Shown: positions 24,992-33,718 of the stretch, one piece after another
Layout of the letters: every line of letters starts with the position of its first letter
Position numbering within the stretch: the stretch's first letter is position 1
Assembly (NCBI GenBank): GCA_900315585.1
Contig: OMZP01000021.1
Coordinates: forward strand, 1 to 38,150
DNA length: 38,150 bases
Source: an uncultured Eubacteriales bacterium
GTDB taxonomy: Bacteria > Bacillota > Clostridia > Christensenellales > Aristaeellaceae
Reading direction: 5' to 3'
The notes under the pieces: model-generated
Database searches by the model: none
What the model saw: the letters and a program-made list of their open reading frames with translations, nothing else
What the model was told of the DNA's origin: nothing
Position numbers and translations under genes: made by a program

Positions 24992-27900
24992 TCAGCTGAT
25001 GATCCACCGGGTGTGGCTTCCGCGTTCATCCCGGGTCACCACCAGCTGGTCCTCGATCTCGTGCTTGAGCTCGGTGACGTGGGAGATGATGCCGATCAGC
25101 TTCGAGCCGCCGGCCATCTGCTGGAGCACCCGCACGGCCTGGTCGCGGGCGTGGTCGTCCAGCGAGCCAAAGCCCTCGTCGATGAACATGATGTCCAGGT
25201 TGATGGCGGCGGAACGCTCCTGGATCTGGTCCGCCATGCCGAGCGCCAGCGACAGCGCCGCCATGAAGCTCTCTCCGCCGGACAGCGTGCGAATCTCTCG
25301 CTCCTGGCCGGTGACGGCGGAGTACACCCGAAGGTCCAGCCCCCGGTTCTTGCCCTCGCCGGCCTGCGCCTCCGGCACCATGCGCAGCTCAAACTGCCCC
25401 GCCGACATCTCCCGGAAGCGGGCGTTGGCGGCGCGGAGGATGCGCTCGAGGTAGGTGCGCTGGGCGAAGGTCTCCAGGTCCATGCGCCCGCCGGACACCT
25501 TGCCCGCCAGGCGGCTGTACAGGTCGTCCACCCGGGCCATCTGCCGGGCGGCCTCGCTGCGGGTCTGGAGGATGGGCGAGAGGGCGTTCAGGGCGCTCCG
25601 GTCGGTCCGCTCGATGCTTGACACCTTCTCCAGCGCCGCCAGGGCCGCTTGCAGGGCTGCTTCGGCCTCCCGATTGGCAGCTTCGAGGCTCGACAGGTCC
25701 GGCTTCGGCCTGCCGTCGATGGCGGCCAGGGCCGTCTCCCGCGCGCCGGATGCCGTGGCACGCTTCACCCGATGGGCGTCCAGCCGGGCGCGCAGGTCCT
25801 CCACCTCGGACAGGGGATGCTTCTGGGCGATGTCCGTCCATTCCGCCTCCGGCAGGTCGCGCGCGTCCATCAGTTCAAGATAGGCGGTCTTCCGGGCGTC
25901 GGCCTCGGCCCGCTGGCCGGGAAGCTCGGCCTCGAACCGGGCGATCAGCGCCTCGGCCTGCTTGACTTCGGCTTGGGCCTGGCGGGTCGCAGACTGGGCG
26001 GCCTCGTGGGCTCGGGCGTGGACGGCCCTGCCTTCCTCGGCGGCGGCCAGGGCTTTGCGGGCCTCGGCCTCGGTGGGAAAGTCCCGCCGGGCGATCAGCC
26101 CCTCCAGCGTGGCCCGGGCCGCGGACAGCGCGTTCTGCGCCTGGGTCGCGGCGGCTTCGGCGGTGCTGACGGCCTCCCGCAGCGTTGCCTTTTTCGCCTC
26201 CGCGCCGGACAGGAACGCCTGGGCTTCCTTCAACGCCTTCGCGTCTGCCTCGTGCCTTTCGCCCTCGGCGTCGAGGGCCTTTTTCATGTCTCCCAGCCGT
26301 GCTTCGGCGGCTTCCGGGGCGGCACCCGTGGGAAGTCCCAGCTTGTCCAGCAGCGCCGCGAGGTTTCGCTCGACCTGCGCGGCGCAGGACTTGCGCTGCT
26401 CCGATGCCGTGGCGGCCCGGGTCGCCGCCTTGGACAGGGCGCGATTGGCCGCCTCTGCCGCCGCGGCGAGGGCCTCCACCGCCTCCCGGGTCAGCGCCTC
26501 GCCGCCCTCCGGCAGCGGGCAGGGGCGGGGGTGGTCCAGGGAGCCGCAGACGGGGCAGGGCTCGCCGGGGCGCAGCTGTTCCCGCGCCAGGTAGCCCGCC
26601 TGGGCGTCCAGGAAGGCGGTGCGGCGGGCGGCGTACTCGGCGCTGGCGCGGTGGAAAGTCTCGCGGGCGTCGGCGTAGGCATTCTGTGCACGGGCATCGG
26701 CGGCCTCCAGCTGCCGAAGCTCGGAACCCATGGTCTGTATGGCCTTGAACTCCCCGGCCAGGGCGCTGTGCTGCTCCAAACGGTGTCGGTGCAGCTCCAG
26801 GCGCTCCGACGCCCCGGAGAGGGCTTCGGCCCGCGCCCGCCAGGTGCGCTCGGTCTCCTCGAAGCGATTGACGTCGCCTCGGGCGGAATCCAGACGTTCC
26901 TGGGCAGCGGCGGCTTCCTTTTCCAAACGCGCGACCGCGTCCTCGGCCTCCCGGATGCCCTGGAGCACGGCCAGCGCCTTCTCCACCCGCTCACTGACGC
27001 GGGCGAGGGCTTCCAGGGCGGTCTCCAGGTCCGCCCGGGCGACGGTCTCCGCTTCGATGGCCGCCTGCTGGGTTTCGACGAGGCGGGGCAGGGAATCCCG
27101 TTGCCGGGCCAGGCTTGTCTCGATCTGCGTCGCCGCGCCCCGAGCGTCGGCGTAGCGTTGATGGGCGGCCTTCAATTCGTGGGCGGCGGCGATGGCGGCG
27201 ATCAGTGCCGCGACCTCGCCCATGGCCTTTTCCTCATGCTCACATTCAGCCAGGACCGCCTCCGCCCGCTCCAGCTGCCCGTAGGCGGCGCTCAGCGCGG
27301 CGGCCCGGGTCAGCGCGTCCCGGGCGGCGTCCCGCTGCCGGGCCAGCTCATCTGCGGCCTTGGCGGCATCGCCCCTCTGTTCGCCCAGCCAGTCACAGAG
27401 GGCAGCCAGCGCACCGGTCAAAGCCTCCATGTCCGCGATGTTCAGCCGCTCGGCGGACAGCACGGCGTTCTTTAATCCTGAAACCTCGCTCGCCCGGTCA
27501 TAGCCCTCCGGCACGGCGATGTGAGCCGCCTCGGTCTGCAGCGCCGTGCGCAGCTGGGCCAGCTCGGAGCGCATCGCCTTCTGCCGCCGGTTCAGCTCCT
27601 CCACGATGTCCTGATAGACGGCGGTGCCAAACAGCTTGCGGAAGATGCCCTTGCGGTCCTCGGACTTGGCGCGCAGCAGCGCCATGAACTCGCCCTGGGC
27701 GATCATGGCCACCTGCATGAACTGCTCCTTGCTCAGGCCGACGATTTCCACCAGCTTCTTGTCGGTCTCCCTCTGGTTCTGGGAATACTCCCGCCCGTCC
27801 GGCAGGACGAGGGACACGGTCTCCCGCTCGTCGGTGAAGCCGGTGCCCCGGCGCACGGGCCGCCGGTGCCGGGGGGAGCGCCGCACAGTGTACACCTGGT

Positions 27901-28162
27901 CGGCCTCTAAGAAGGTGAGCTCCACGAAGGGGGTCAGGGACGGGTCGGCGAACTGGCTCTGCAGCTCCGCGCCGTCCTTTTTGTTCGCGCCGGAGCTGGC
28001 CTCGCCGTAGAGGGCGAACACGATGGCGTCGAACAGCGTGGTCTTGCCCGCGCCGGTGTCGCCAGTGATCAGGAACAGGTTCTGGTTGGGCTGGGTGAAA
28101 TCCACCGCGGCCTTCGCGGCATAGGAGCCGAAGGCCTGCAGCGTCAGCGTGATCGGCTTCAT
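24992..28162 (-). CDS. sbcC: Exonuclease subunit SbcC
   Basis: The 1056-residue SMC-like ATPase has Walker A GDTGAGKT at residues 34-41, then long coiled-coil arms with a zinc hook C536-P-V-C539 at the apex. The C-terminal lobe has the ABC signature LSGGESFMAALSLALG near 960 and Walker B IMFIDEGFGSLDD near 991. With SbcD it forms the Mre11-Rad50-type complex that opens hairpins and trims blocked DNA ends. The ATG at 28162 overlaps the sbcD stop (ATGA), so translation is coupled. Upstream in-frame codons lie inside sbcD and are not used. Very high GC and many Ala/Glu codons are normal for coiled coils. Confidence 0.96.
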   Translation of the reverse strand: MKPITLTLQAFGSYAAKAAVDFTQPNQNLFLITGDTGAGKTTLFDAIVFALYGEASSGANKKDGAELQSQFADPSLTPFVELTFLEADQVYTVRRSPRHRRPVRRGTGFTDERETVSLVLPDGREYSQNQRETDKKLVEIVGLSKEQFMQVAMIAQGEFMALLRAKSEDRKGIFRKLFGTAVYQDIVEELNRRQKAMRSELAQLRTALQTEAAHIAVPEGYDRASEVSGLKNAVLSAERLNIADMEALTGALAALCDWLGEQRGDAAKAADELARQRDAARDALTRAAALSAAYGQLERAEAVLAECEHEEKAMGEVAALIAAIAAAHELKAAHQRYADARGAATQIETSLARQRDSLPRLVETQQAAIEAETVARADLETALEALARVSERVEKALAVLQGIREAEDAVARLEKEAAAAQERLDSARGDVNRFEETERTWRARAEALSGASERLELHRHRLEQHSALAGEFKAIQTMGSELRQLEAADARAQNAYADARETFHRASAEYAARRTAFLDAQAGYLAREQLRPGEPCPVCGSLDHPRPCPLPEGGEALTREAVEALAAAAEAANRALSKAATRAATASEQRKSCAAQVERNLAALLDKLGLPTGAAPEAAEARLGDMKKALDAEGERHEADAKALKEAQAFLSGAEAKKATLREAVSTAEAAATQAQNALSAARATLEGLIARRDFPTEAEARKALAAAEEGRAVHARAHEAAQSATRQAQAEVKQAEALIARFEAELPGQRAEADARKTAYLELMDARDLPEAEWTDIAQKHPLSEVEDLRARLDAHRVKRATASGARETALAAIDGRPKPDLSSLEAANREAEAALQAALAALEKVSSIERTDRSALNALSPILQTRSEAARQMARVDDLYSRLAGKVSGGRMDLETFAQRTYLERILRAANARFREMSAGQFELRMVPEAQAGEGKNRGLDLRVYSAVTGQEREIRTLSGGESFMAALSLALGMADQIQERSAAINLDIMFIDEGFGSLDDHARDQAVRVLQQMAGGSKLIGIISHVTELKHEIEDQLVVTRDERGSHTRWIIS

Positions 28163-29313
28163 GCGCGCTTCACCTCCAATGCCGCGTTCACCACGTCGTT
28201 CAGCAGGGCCCGCGTCTCCTCGTCCATCTCGCCCAGGAACGCCTCGCACAGGGACAGCGGGTCCAGCTCCTCCACGGCCTCCACCCGCGGGCCGTCGTCC
28301 AGGCTCCGGCTCCACTCCCGGCGAATCTCCAGCAGATATGGGAACGCCGCCTGCAGCCGGTCCCGCAGGTCGAAGGCATCCAGCGTCGCGTCGCCGGTGA
28401 GCACGGCAGTCACATAGTCCCCGCAGCCCTGCCCGAGCAGCGCCTCCAGGCTCCCGGAGAGGACCTTCACCTGACGCAGGGGGTGAAGGGGCAGCTCCGT
28501 CACGGTCACGTCGCCCTTCGCGCCCAGCTCCACCAGGGAAACGGACTTTGTCTGCCCCGCCTCGCTGACGGAGCAGGCCAGGGGTGTGCCGCAATAGCGG
28601 AAGCGGGGATTTCCCACGCTCATGGCCTTGTGGATGTGGCCCAGGGCGGCGTAGTCGAAGGGGGAGAGCACCTCCGCGGACACGGCGTCGATGTTGCCCA
28701 CGGTGACGACCTCGCTGGCCATGCGCTCCACGCTCCCGGCCTCCGCGCCCTGGGGCACATAGAACTGGTGGCTCACCAGCACGTTCCGCCGGGCCGGGTC
28801 GATGGCCTCCCGGGCCAGCAGCCGGCGCAGGCTCTCGTCGTAGGAGAGGTTGTTGCCGTCCTCGTCGGTGCCCACGATGGGCTTGACCATGCTGGGCTTC
28901 ACGAAGGGAAGCAGGTAGAAGTCCACCTCGCCATGGGCATCGGGGAGCGTCACGACCTCGATCCGCTCCTCAGGCCCCATGGGCGGCAGGCCGATCATGT
29001 GGATCTTCTGCCGGTTCAGCACGCCCCGGAACAGGTTCAGCCGCTGGGCGCTGTCGTGGTTGCCGCTGACGAGCATCAGCTCGGCGCTTGGAACAGCCTC
29101 GGCGAGGGACGCGATGAAAGCGTCAAAGGCCGCCACCGCCTCCGCCGAGGGCACGGGCTTGTCGTAGATGTCTCCGGCGATCACGATGGCGTCCGGCTGC
29201 TCCCGGCGGGCCAGCTCCGCGATCCGGTTCAGGATGTAGACCTGGTCCTCCATCAGATCCCGCCCCAGCAGCTTGAGGCCGATGTGCAAATCGGACAGGT
29301 GAAAGAATCTCAT
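28159..29313 (-). CDS. sbcD: Exonuclease subunit SbcD
   Basis: The 384-residue Mre11-type phosphoesterase shows the metal-binding set D8/H10 (SDLHIG), D48 (AGDIYDK), N85-H86 (SGNHDS), then VSHQFY and LGHIHK. It supplies the Mn-dependent nuclease of the SbcCD complex. Its start follows a GGAGG site. The gene sits 33 bases after the HD-GYP gene on the same strand, with no terminator between them, so the three genes are probably one transcript. Length is normal. Confidence 0.96.
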   Translation of the reverse strand: MRFFHLSDLHIGLKLLGRDLMEDQVYILNRIAELARREQPDAIVIAGDIYDKPVPSAEAVAAFDAFIASLAEAVPSAELMLVSGNHDSAQRLNLFRGVLNRQKIHMIGLPPMGPEERIEVVTLPDAHGEVDFYLLPFVKPSMVKPIVGTDEDGNNLSYDESLRRLLAREAIDPARRNVLVSHQFYVPQGAEAGSVERMASEVVTVGNIDAVSAEVLSPFDYAALGHIHKAMSVGNPRFRYCGTPLACSVSEAGQTKSVSLVELGAKGDVTVTELPLHPLRQVKVLSGSLEALLGQGCGDYVTAVLTGDATLDAFDLRDRLQAAFPYLLEIRREWSRSLDDGPRVEAVEELDPLSLCEAFLGEMDEETRALLNDVVNAALEVKRA

Positions 29314-29346
29314 GGCGCGCCTCCGCAGTGTTGGAAGGATTTTTCT

Positions 29347-31038
29347 CTATGAAAGCGAACGGTAATACGCCTCCAGACGGGGCTTGGCAGCCAGGTAGCA
29401 GGGCTCCAGCCGCGCGTCGAAGTGCTTGCCCATGCCCTCCATGATGATGGCATGGGCCTGGTCGAAGGACATGCTCTCCTTGTACACCCGCTTACTCACC
29501 AGCGCGTCGTACACGTCCGCCACGGCCATGATGCGGGCCTCCAGCGGGATCTCCTCGCCCTTCAGCCCCTCTGGGTAGCCGGAGCCGTCCCAGCGTTCGT
29601 GGTGGTAGTGGGCCACGTTCTCGGCGATCTGCCGGAAGTAGTCGTCGTCGGTGCCCTTCAAAATCTCCCGCACGATTCTCGCGCCCTCGGCGGCGTGGGC
29701 CTTCATCTTTTCAAACTCCTCCGGGGTGAACCGGCCCGGCTTGCGCAGCACGGCGTCGTCCACGGCGATCTTGCCCAGGTCGTGCATGGGCGCGGCCTTC
29801 ACCACGGCCTTGCAAAAGGCGTCGGTCAGCTCGAAGGTCCTGTTCTCCCGGATGGCCTCCACCAGCAGGCGCACGCCCTCGCTGGTGCGGCGGATGTGGC
29901 CGCCGGTGGAATTGTCCCGGCTTTCAACCATGGTCGCCATGCCCAGCACCAGCTGGTCGTGCATCTCCACGATGTGGGCCGTCTTCTCGGCCACCTCCTG
30001 CTCCAGCTGGGCGTTGTAGCGGTCGATCAGGTCGATGTGCTGCTGGTTTTCGGTGTCGTCGGTGATGAAGAACTGGTAGCCGCGCTTGCGAGTGCCGTCG
30101 AACAGGTATTTCAGCTTCACCTGGTAGTTGCGGCCGCCCCGATCGAAGCGGGCAGTGTCCCGGCTGTCGTCCTGCTTGAAGGCCTCCAGCCAGGGCAGGC
30201 CGTTCTCCGCCATGAACTTGCTGCGGCGGATGGAATGATCCACGGTCAGGTTGTTCAGCTCCGGAAAGATGGCCTTGGCGGTCTCGTTGCTGCCCAGGTA
30301 CTTGAAATGGAAGTCGAAGGAGATCAGGCCGGTGTCGCCGCTCTGCACCAGGGAATCCACGGCGGTGTCCGTGATGTCGTAGAGGCAGATGCGGTAGGCG
30401 ATGACCAGGCAGACGACCAGCGCGAAGTTGAAGGCCGCGGGCACCAGCTCCACCCGGGGAAACAGCTTGCGCCCGCCGAAGAACGCCAGCATGCTCACCA
30501 CCACCGGGAAAAACATCAGCCACAGCATCTTTCGGGATACCTGGTTCTTCTTCACATAGCTGTAGACGATGGCGCCGATGCTCATCAGGAAGTAGAGGTA
30601 AGTCATGGCCACGAACGCGCTGTGCACCGGCCCGTAGACCTTGGAGAGCACCACCGTGTCGTTCACGCGCTCAAAGGCGATGCTCCGGTAGAAGAAGTTC
30701 GCCCTGCCCATGGACATGGCCGCGGCAAACACCGAGGTGGAGAGCAGCATCAGCGCCACCCGCAGCCACCGGTTCAGGCGAATCTGGCACATGCTGAACA
30801 CCACGAACATGGTGTTCAGCATCAGATAGCATCCTCCGATGTAGGTCAGCCGGTTGGCCGCCAGCGCCTCCTCCAGCGTCTGGGAGCGGCTGAGCATGGC
30901 CCAGCCCAGGTTCGTCACCGACACCAGCACAAAGGTGAGCGTGATGTGCACGTCGAAGTGCTTGTGCCACATGAACACGTAGACCAGCGTCAGCGCCAGC
31001 GACAGTACGAGCATGACATCGTAGTAGGTGGTTATCAT
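29347..31038 (-). CDS. Membrane HD-GYP protein with N-terminal 7TM-type sensor
   Basis: The 563-residue protein starts with about seven membrane helices (about 6-225) resembling the 7TM sensor of some histidine kinases. A PAS-like region follows at about 235-335 (GDTGLISFDFHFKYLGSNETAKAIF), then a short coiled coil (LIDRYNAQLEQEVAEKTAHIVE). The HD-GYP domain has H419-D420 in PMHDLGKIA, a second motif HYHHERWDGSGYP with G487-Y488-P489, and VADVYDALVSKRVYK. These residues predict c-di-GMP phosphodiesterase activity. The GGGGGGATTTC leader sets ATG 31038. It is first in a likely operon with sbcD and sbcC, an unusual pairing. Three 11-bp-spaced repeats lie about 70-100 bases upstream. Confidence 0.9.
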   Translation of the reverse strand: MITTYYDVMLVLSLALTLVYVFMWHKHFDVHITLTFVLVSVTNLGWAMLSRSQTLEEALAANRLTYIGGCYLMLNTMFVVFSMCQIRLNRWLRVALMLLSTSVFAAAMSMGRANFFYRSIAFERVNDTVVLSKVYGPVHSAFVAMTYLYFLMSIGAIVYSYVKKNQVSRKMLWLMFFPVVVSMLAFFGGRKLFPRVELVPAAFNFALVVCLVIAYRICLYDITDTAVDSLVQSGDTGLISFDFHFKYLGSNETAKAIFPELNNLTVDHSIRRSKFMAENGLPWLEAFKQDDSRDTARFDRGGRNYQVKLKYLFDGTRKRGYQFFITDDTENQQHIDLIDRYNAQLEQEVAEKTAHIVEMHDQLVLGMATMVESRDNSTGGHIRRTSEGVRLLVEAIRENRTFELTDAFCKAVVKAAPMHDLGKIAVDDAVLRKPGRFTPEEFEKMKAHAAEGARIVREILKGTDDDYFRQIAENVAHYHHERWDGSGYPEGLKGEEIPLEARIMAVADVYDALVSKRVYKESMSFDQAHAIIMEGMGKHFDARLEPCYLAAKPRLEAYYRSLS

Positions 31039-31108
31039 GAAATCCCCCCCGGAGGTTTCGTTCCAGGATAAGCATACCAAAGCAAGGTTAACGTCAGGTT
31101 GCGCTTCC

Positions 31109-31137
31109 ATGAGAAGCGCATGAGAAGTGGGTGTGAA
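31109..31137 (-). promoter_or_regulatory. Three 11-bp-spaced direct repeats upstream of the HD-GYP/sbcDC operon
   Basis: On the minus strand TTCACA (31137-31132), TTCTCA (31126-31121) and TTCTCA (31115-31110) repeat at exactly 11 bp. They match the array at 6576-6603 in spacing and hexamer type. They also lie 15 bases upstream of the plus-strand promoter at 31153, so they could act on either gene set. Confidence 0.5.
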
Positions 31138-31152
31138 AGGGGCGTTTCCGCC

Positions 31153-31181
31153 TTGACGGGGGTGGGATTGGCCGCTATAAT
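31153..31181 (+). promoter_or_regulatory. Promoter of the TIM-barrel / glycosidase pair
   Basis: TTGACG at 31153-31158 and TATAAT at 31176-31181 with a 17-base spacer. Confidence 0.82.
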
Positions 31182-31223
31182 ATTATCGAAAAGATAGAAA
31201 AAGCGCGAACGGAGGTTGAACCC

Positions 31224-32081
31224 ATGAACGCCTTTCCCAGAACCGAAGTGGAGGGCATCTCCCTGTCCCGCATGATCATCGGCACCAACTGGATCCTCGG
31301 CTGGAGCCACCGCAGCCCCGCCGCGGACCGGCAGATCAAGCATCGCTTTTCCGAGGGCTCGAAGGTGATCCCGCTGCTGGAGACGTTTTTGAACGAGGGC
31401 GTGGACACCATCATGGGCCCGCTGCAGCAGGAGAAGGTGATGCAGGACGCGGTGAACGAGACCATGCAGGCCACCGGCAAGGAATTGATCCTCATCGACA
31501 CACCCATCATCAACGTGGACGACACCGAGGAGGGCCGCCGTCAGGCCCGGGCCACCATCCACCGCAGCAAGGAGTGCGGCGCGAAGCTGTGTCTGATCCA
31601 CCATTCCAGCGCCGAGCAGCTGGTGAACAAGAACAGGCACGCCATCCAGCGCATTGACGACTACACCGACATGATCCGCCAGGAGGGCATGGTGCCCGGC
31701 CTGAGCTGCCACATGCCGGAGCTGATCACCTATTCCGACGAGAACGGCTACGACGTTCAGACCTACATCCAGATCTACAACTGCATGGGCTTTTTGATGC
31801 AGGTGGAGATCGAGACCGTGGCTGCCATCATCAACAGCGCCAAGAAGCCGGTGATGACCATCAAGCCCTTCGCCGCCGGGCGCACCACGCCCTATGTGGG
31901 CTTGAACTTCGTCTGGAACACCATTCGCGACTGCGACATGGTGACCGTGGGCTGCACCCATCCCGACGAGGCCGCCGAGGACATCGAGATCTCCCGCGCC
32001 GCCTTGGAGCGCCGCTTCCCCGACATCGAGAAGCGGGCCAGCCCCAACGCCCATCAGGACGCCTTCGGCAAGGCCAAGTGA
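31224..32081 (+). CDS. Aldo/keto reductase-like TIM-barrel protein without the usual catalytic set
   Basis: The 285-residue protein begins with LSRMIIGTNWILGWSH, like the first strand of aldo-keto reductases. Its later part (GLSCHMPELI, VMTIKPFAAGRTTPYVGLNFVWN, VTVGCTHPDEAAEDIEISRAAL) resembles the C-terminal half of that fold. I do not find the Tyr and Lys of the standard Asp-Tyr-Lys-His tetrad in the expected region, so oxidoreductase activity is doubtful. The HH in LCLIHHSS and the Asp-rich LIDTPIINVDD could form another active site. GGAGG at 31212-31216 fixes the ATG. The glycosidase-like gene follows after 9 bases, suggesting a sugar-related job. Function unknown. Confidence 0.6.
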   Translation: MNAFPRTEVEGISLSRMIIGTNWILGWSHRSPAADRQIKHRFSEGSKVIPLLETFLNEGVDTIMGPLQQEKVMQDAVNETMQATGKELILIDTPIINVDDTEEGRRQARATIHRSKECGAKLCLIHHSSAEQLVNKNRHAIQRIDDYTDMIRQEGMVPGLSCHMPELITYSDENGYDVQTYIQIYNCMGFLMQVEIETVAAIINSAKKPVMTIKPFAAGRTTPYVGLNFVWNTIRDCDMVTVGCTHPDEAAEDIEISRAALERRFPDIEKRASPNAHQDAFGKAK

Positions 32082-32090
32082 GGATTTGAC

Positions 32091-33035
32091 ATGGAATTTC
32101 TGAACGCCTATACCTTCGGCTTCTGCGAGAAGCGGGGCTTCACCGGGGGCGTCGCCTGGCAGCACTCCCTGGAAGCCATGGCAAAAACCACCGGCTGCAA
32201 CGCCGTCATCCTGCCCGTGACCGCCTGGCAGGAGCATCCCTGGAGCACGGAGATAGACTCCGAGGGCCCGAACGTGATGGACGCGGGCGATGTGGCGAGC
32301 GTCTGCGCCGAGGCCCGGAGGCTGGGTCTGAAGGTGATCCTGAAGGCCATGGTGAACTGCCGGGACGGGGCCTGGCGGGCGTTCATCCGCTTCTTCGACC
32401 CGCCGGTGCCCTGCGAGCCCTGCTGGGCGGACTGGTTCGCCGCCTGGACAAAGCACGTCTGCCGGGTGGCGGACATGGCAGAGGCCAACGGCGCGGACAT
32501 GCTCTGCGTGGGCTGTGAGATGGTGGGCACCGACGACCGGGAGGGGGAGTGGCGCGCGCTGATCGGTGAAGTCCGCGGCCGCTACCACGGGCCCATCACC
32601 TACAACTGCGACAAGTACCAGGAGGATCGGGTCGCCTGGTGGGACGCCGTGGACGTGATCTCCTCCTCCGGCTACTATCCCATCGACCGACTGGAGGAGA
32701 ACTTCGAGCGCATCCGGCTGGCCGCGGAGCGGGCGAACCGCCCCTTTATGTTCATGGAATGCGGCTGTCCCGCCCGCGCCGGCAGTGAGTTCCGGCCCAA
32801 CGACTGGCGCTTCGGCCAGGGCACCGACATGGAGGCCCAGAGGCGCTGGTACGAGGCCTTCACCCAGGCGGTGCTCGAGCATCCCTTCGTGCGGGGCGTG
32901 GGCTGGTGGGACTGGCACGCCACACGGCTCTATCCCGAGTTCGCCGGCCCCGACGACAACGGCTATTGCACCTGGGGCAAGCCCGCCAACGACGTGCTGG
33001 CCGCCTTCGCGGAAGCTCTCCAAGGGAAAAACTGA
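32091..33035 (+). CDS. GH113-like glycoside hydrolase
   Basis: The 314-residue cytosolic protein (no signal peptide) looks like a retaining TIM-barrel glycosidase of the GH113/clan-A kind. E143 in LCVGCEMVGTD is a likely acid/base and E223 in MFMECGCPARAG a likely nucleophile. Their 80-residue spacing fits the pair I recall for the GH113 beta-mannanase of Alicyclobacillus. YNCDKYQEDRVAWWDAVDVISSSGYYP and GVGWWDWHA complete the family pattern. It would cleave imported oligosaccharides, perhaps mannose- or glucose-based. The ATG is 9 bases after the upstream stop; the ribosome-binding site (GAGGA) overlaps that stop. Substrate is unproven. Confidence 0.78.
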   Translation: MEFLNAYTFGFCEKRGFTGGVAWQHSLEAMAKTTGCNAVILPVTAWQEHPWSTEIDSEGPNVMDAGDVASVCAEARRLGLKVILKAMVNCRDGAWRAFIRFFDPPVPCEPCWADWFAAWTKHVCRVADMAEANGADMLCVGCEMVGTDDREGEWRALIGEVRGRYHGPITYNCDKYQEDRVAWWDAVDVISSSGYYPIDRLEENFERIRLAAERANRPFMFMECGCPARAGSEFRPNDWRFGQGTDMEAQRRWYEAFTQAVLEHPFVRGVGWWDWHATRLYPEFAGPDDNGYCTWGKPANDVLAAFAEALQGKN

Positions 33036-33066
33036 AATTTCCCTCCAAATTTACCCGGCTCAGGCC

Positions 33067-33095
33067 TTGACAAACCCGGTGACCTCATGTATAAT
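33067..33095 (+). promoter_or_regulatory. Perfect-consensus promoter of the tRNA-Val gene
   Basis: TTGACA at 33067-33072, 17-base spacer, TATAAT at 33090-33095. The tRNA begins 14 bases after the -10 box. Confidence 0.92.
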
Positions 33096-33108
33096 GTAAT
33101 AGTTGTCC

Positions 33109-33185
33109 GGGGTTATAGCTCAGTTGGTTAGAGCGTTACGTTGACATCGTAAAGGTCGATGGTTCGAGCCCATTTAACCCCACCA
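33109..33185 (+). tRNA. tRNA-Val (anticodon GAC)
   Basis: The cloverleaf is complete. Acceptor GGGGTTA (33109-33115) pairs with TAACCCC (33175-33181). The anticodon stem TTACG/CGTAA encloses loop TTGACAT with GAC at 33143-33145. The T-arm is GATGG-TTCGAGC-CCATT, with one G-T pair. The variable loop has 5 bases, and discriminator A plus encoded CCA is at 33182-33185. It reads GUC and GUU valine codons. It is a lone tRNA gene with its own promoter and terminator. Confidence 0.95.
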
Positions 33186-33187
33186 TC

Positions 33188-33215
33188 AAAGGCCACCCAA
33201 TCGGGTGGCCTTTTT
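33188..33215 (+). terminator. Terminator of tRNA-Val
   Basis: GGCCACCC (33191-33198) pairs with GGGTGGCC (33203-33210) around AATC, flanked by AAA and TTTTT. The A run also lets it serve the converging bcp gene. Confidence 0.88.
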
Positions 33216-33231
33216 CTGCAATGCCAGCGGT

Positions 33232-33687
33232 TTATCCTAGCTCTCCCAGCATCTGCGCGGGGTTGTCGGCGGCCTTGACCTTGTCCATGGCGCGGACGAT
33301 GATGCCGCCCTCGTCGATCAGGTAGGTGGTGCGCACCACGCCCAGGGTGACCTTGCCGTAGTTCATCTTTTCCTTCCACACGTCATAGGCCTGGAGGACC
33401 GCCTTGTTCTCGTCGGACAGCAGCGTGAAGGGCAGGCCGAACTTCTCCTCGAACCGCTTGTGGGAGGCGACGCTGTCCTTGCTCACGCCCAGCACCACCG
33501 CGCCTTTCTCCCGGAACTGGGGATACATGTCCCGGAAGCCGCAGGCCTGTTTGGTGCAGCCGGCGGTGTTGTCCTTGGGGTAGAAGTAGAGCACGACCTT
33601 TTTTCCTCGGTAGTCGGACAGGGTGTGCAAGGTGCCGTTCTGGTCCGGCAGGGTGAAATCCGGGGCGGGGGTTCCGACGCTCAGCAT
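33232..33687 (-). CDS. bcp: Thioredoxin-dependent thiol peroxidase (Bcp/PrxQ)
   Basis: The 151-residue peroxiredoxin has peroxidatic C44 and resolving C49 in NTAGCTKQACGFRD, plus the PrxQ pattern PAPDFTLPDQNG and YFYPKD. It reduces hydrogen peroxide and organic hydroperoxides in the cytosol using thioredoxin, useful to an anaerobe meeting oxygen. AAAGGAGG (33697-33704 on the minus strand) is 9 bases before ATG 33687, which rules out longer in-frame starts. Its promoter overlaps that of the divergent exonuclease gene. Confidence 0.95.
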   Translation of the reverse strand: MLSVGTPAPDFTLPDQNGTLHTLSDYRGKKVVLYFYPKDNTAGCTKQACGFRDMYPQFREKGAVVLGVSKDSVASHKRFEEKFGLPFTLLSDENKAVLQAYDVWKEKMNYGKVTLGVVRTTYLIDEGGIIVRAMDKVKAADNPAQMLGELG

Positions 33688-33718
33688 GGTTTTGGACCTC
33701 CTTTTGTAGTCTTCCTTG

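Noticed and set aside
25649..27475. 608-codon plus-strand frame opposite sbcC
   Set aside because: Same GC artefact; the sense strand has Walker, zinc-hook and signature motifs in place.
33109..33185. tRNA-Val as an integration site
   Set aside because: No integrase, no second copy of the tRNA 3' end and no mobile genes nearby.
33128..33379. Small minus-strand frame over the tRNA and its terminator
   Set aside because: It overlaps a certain tRNA and the bcp coding region out of frame.
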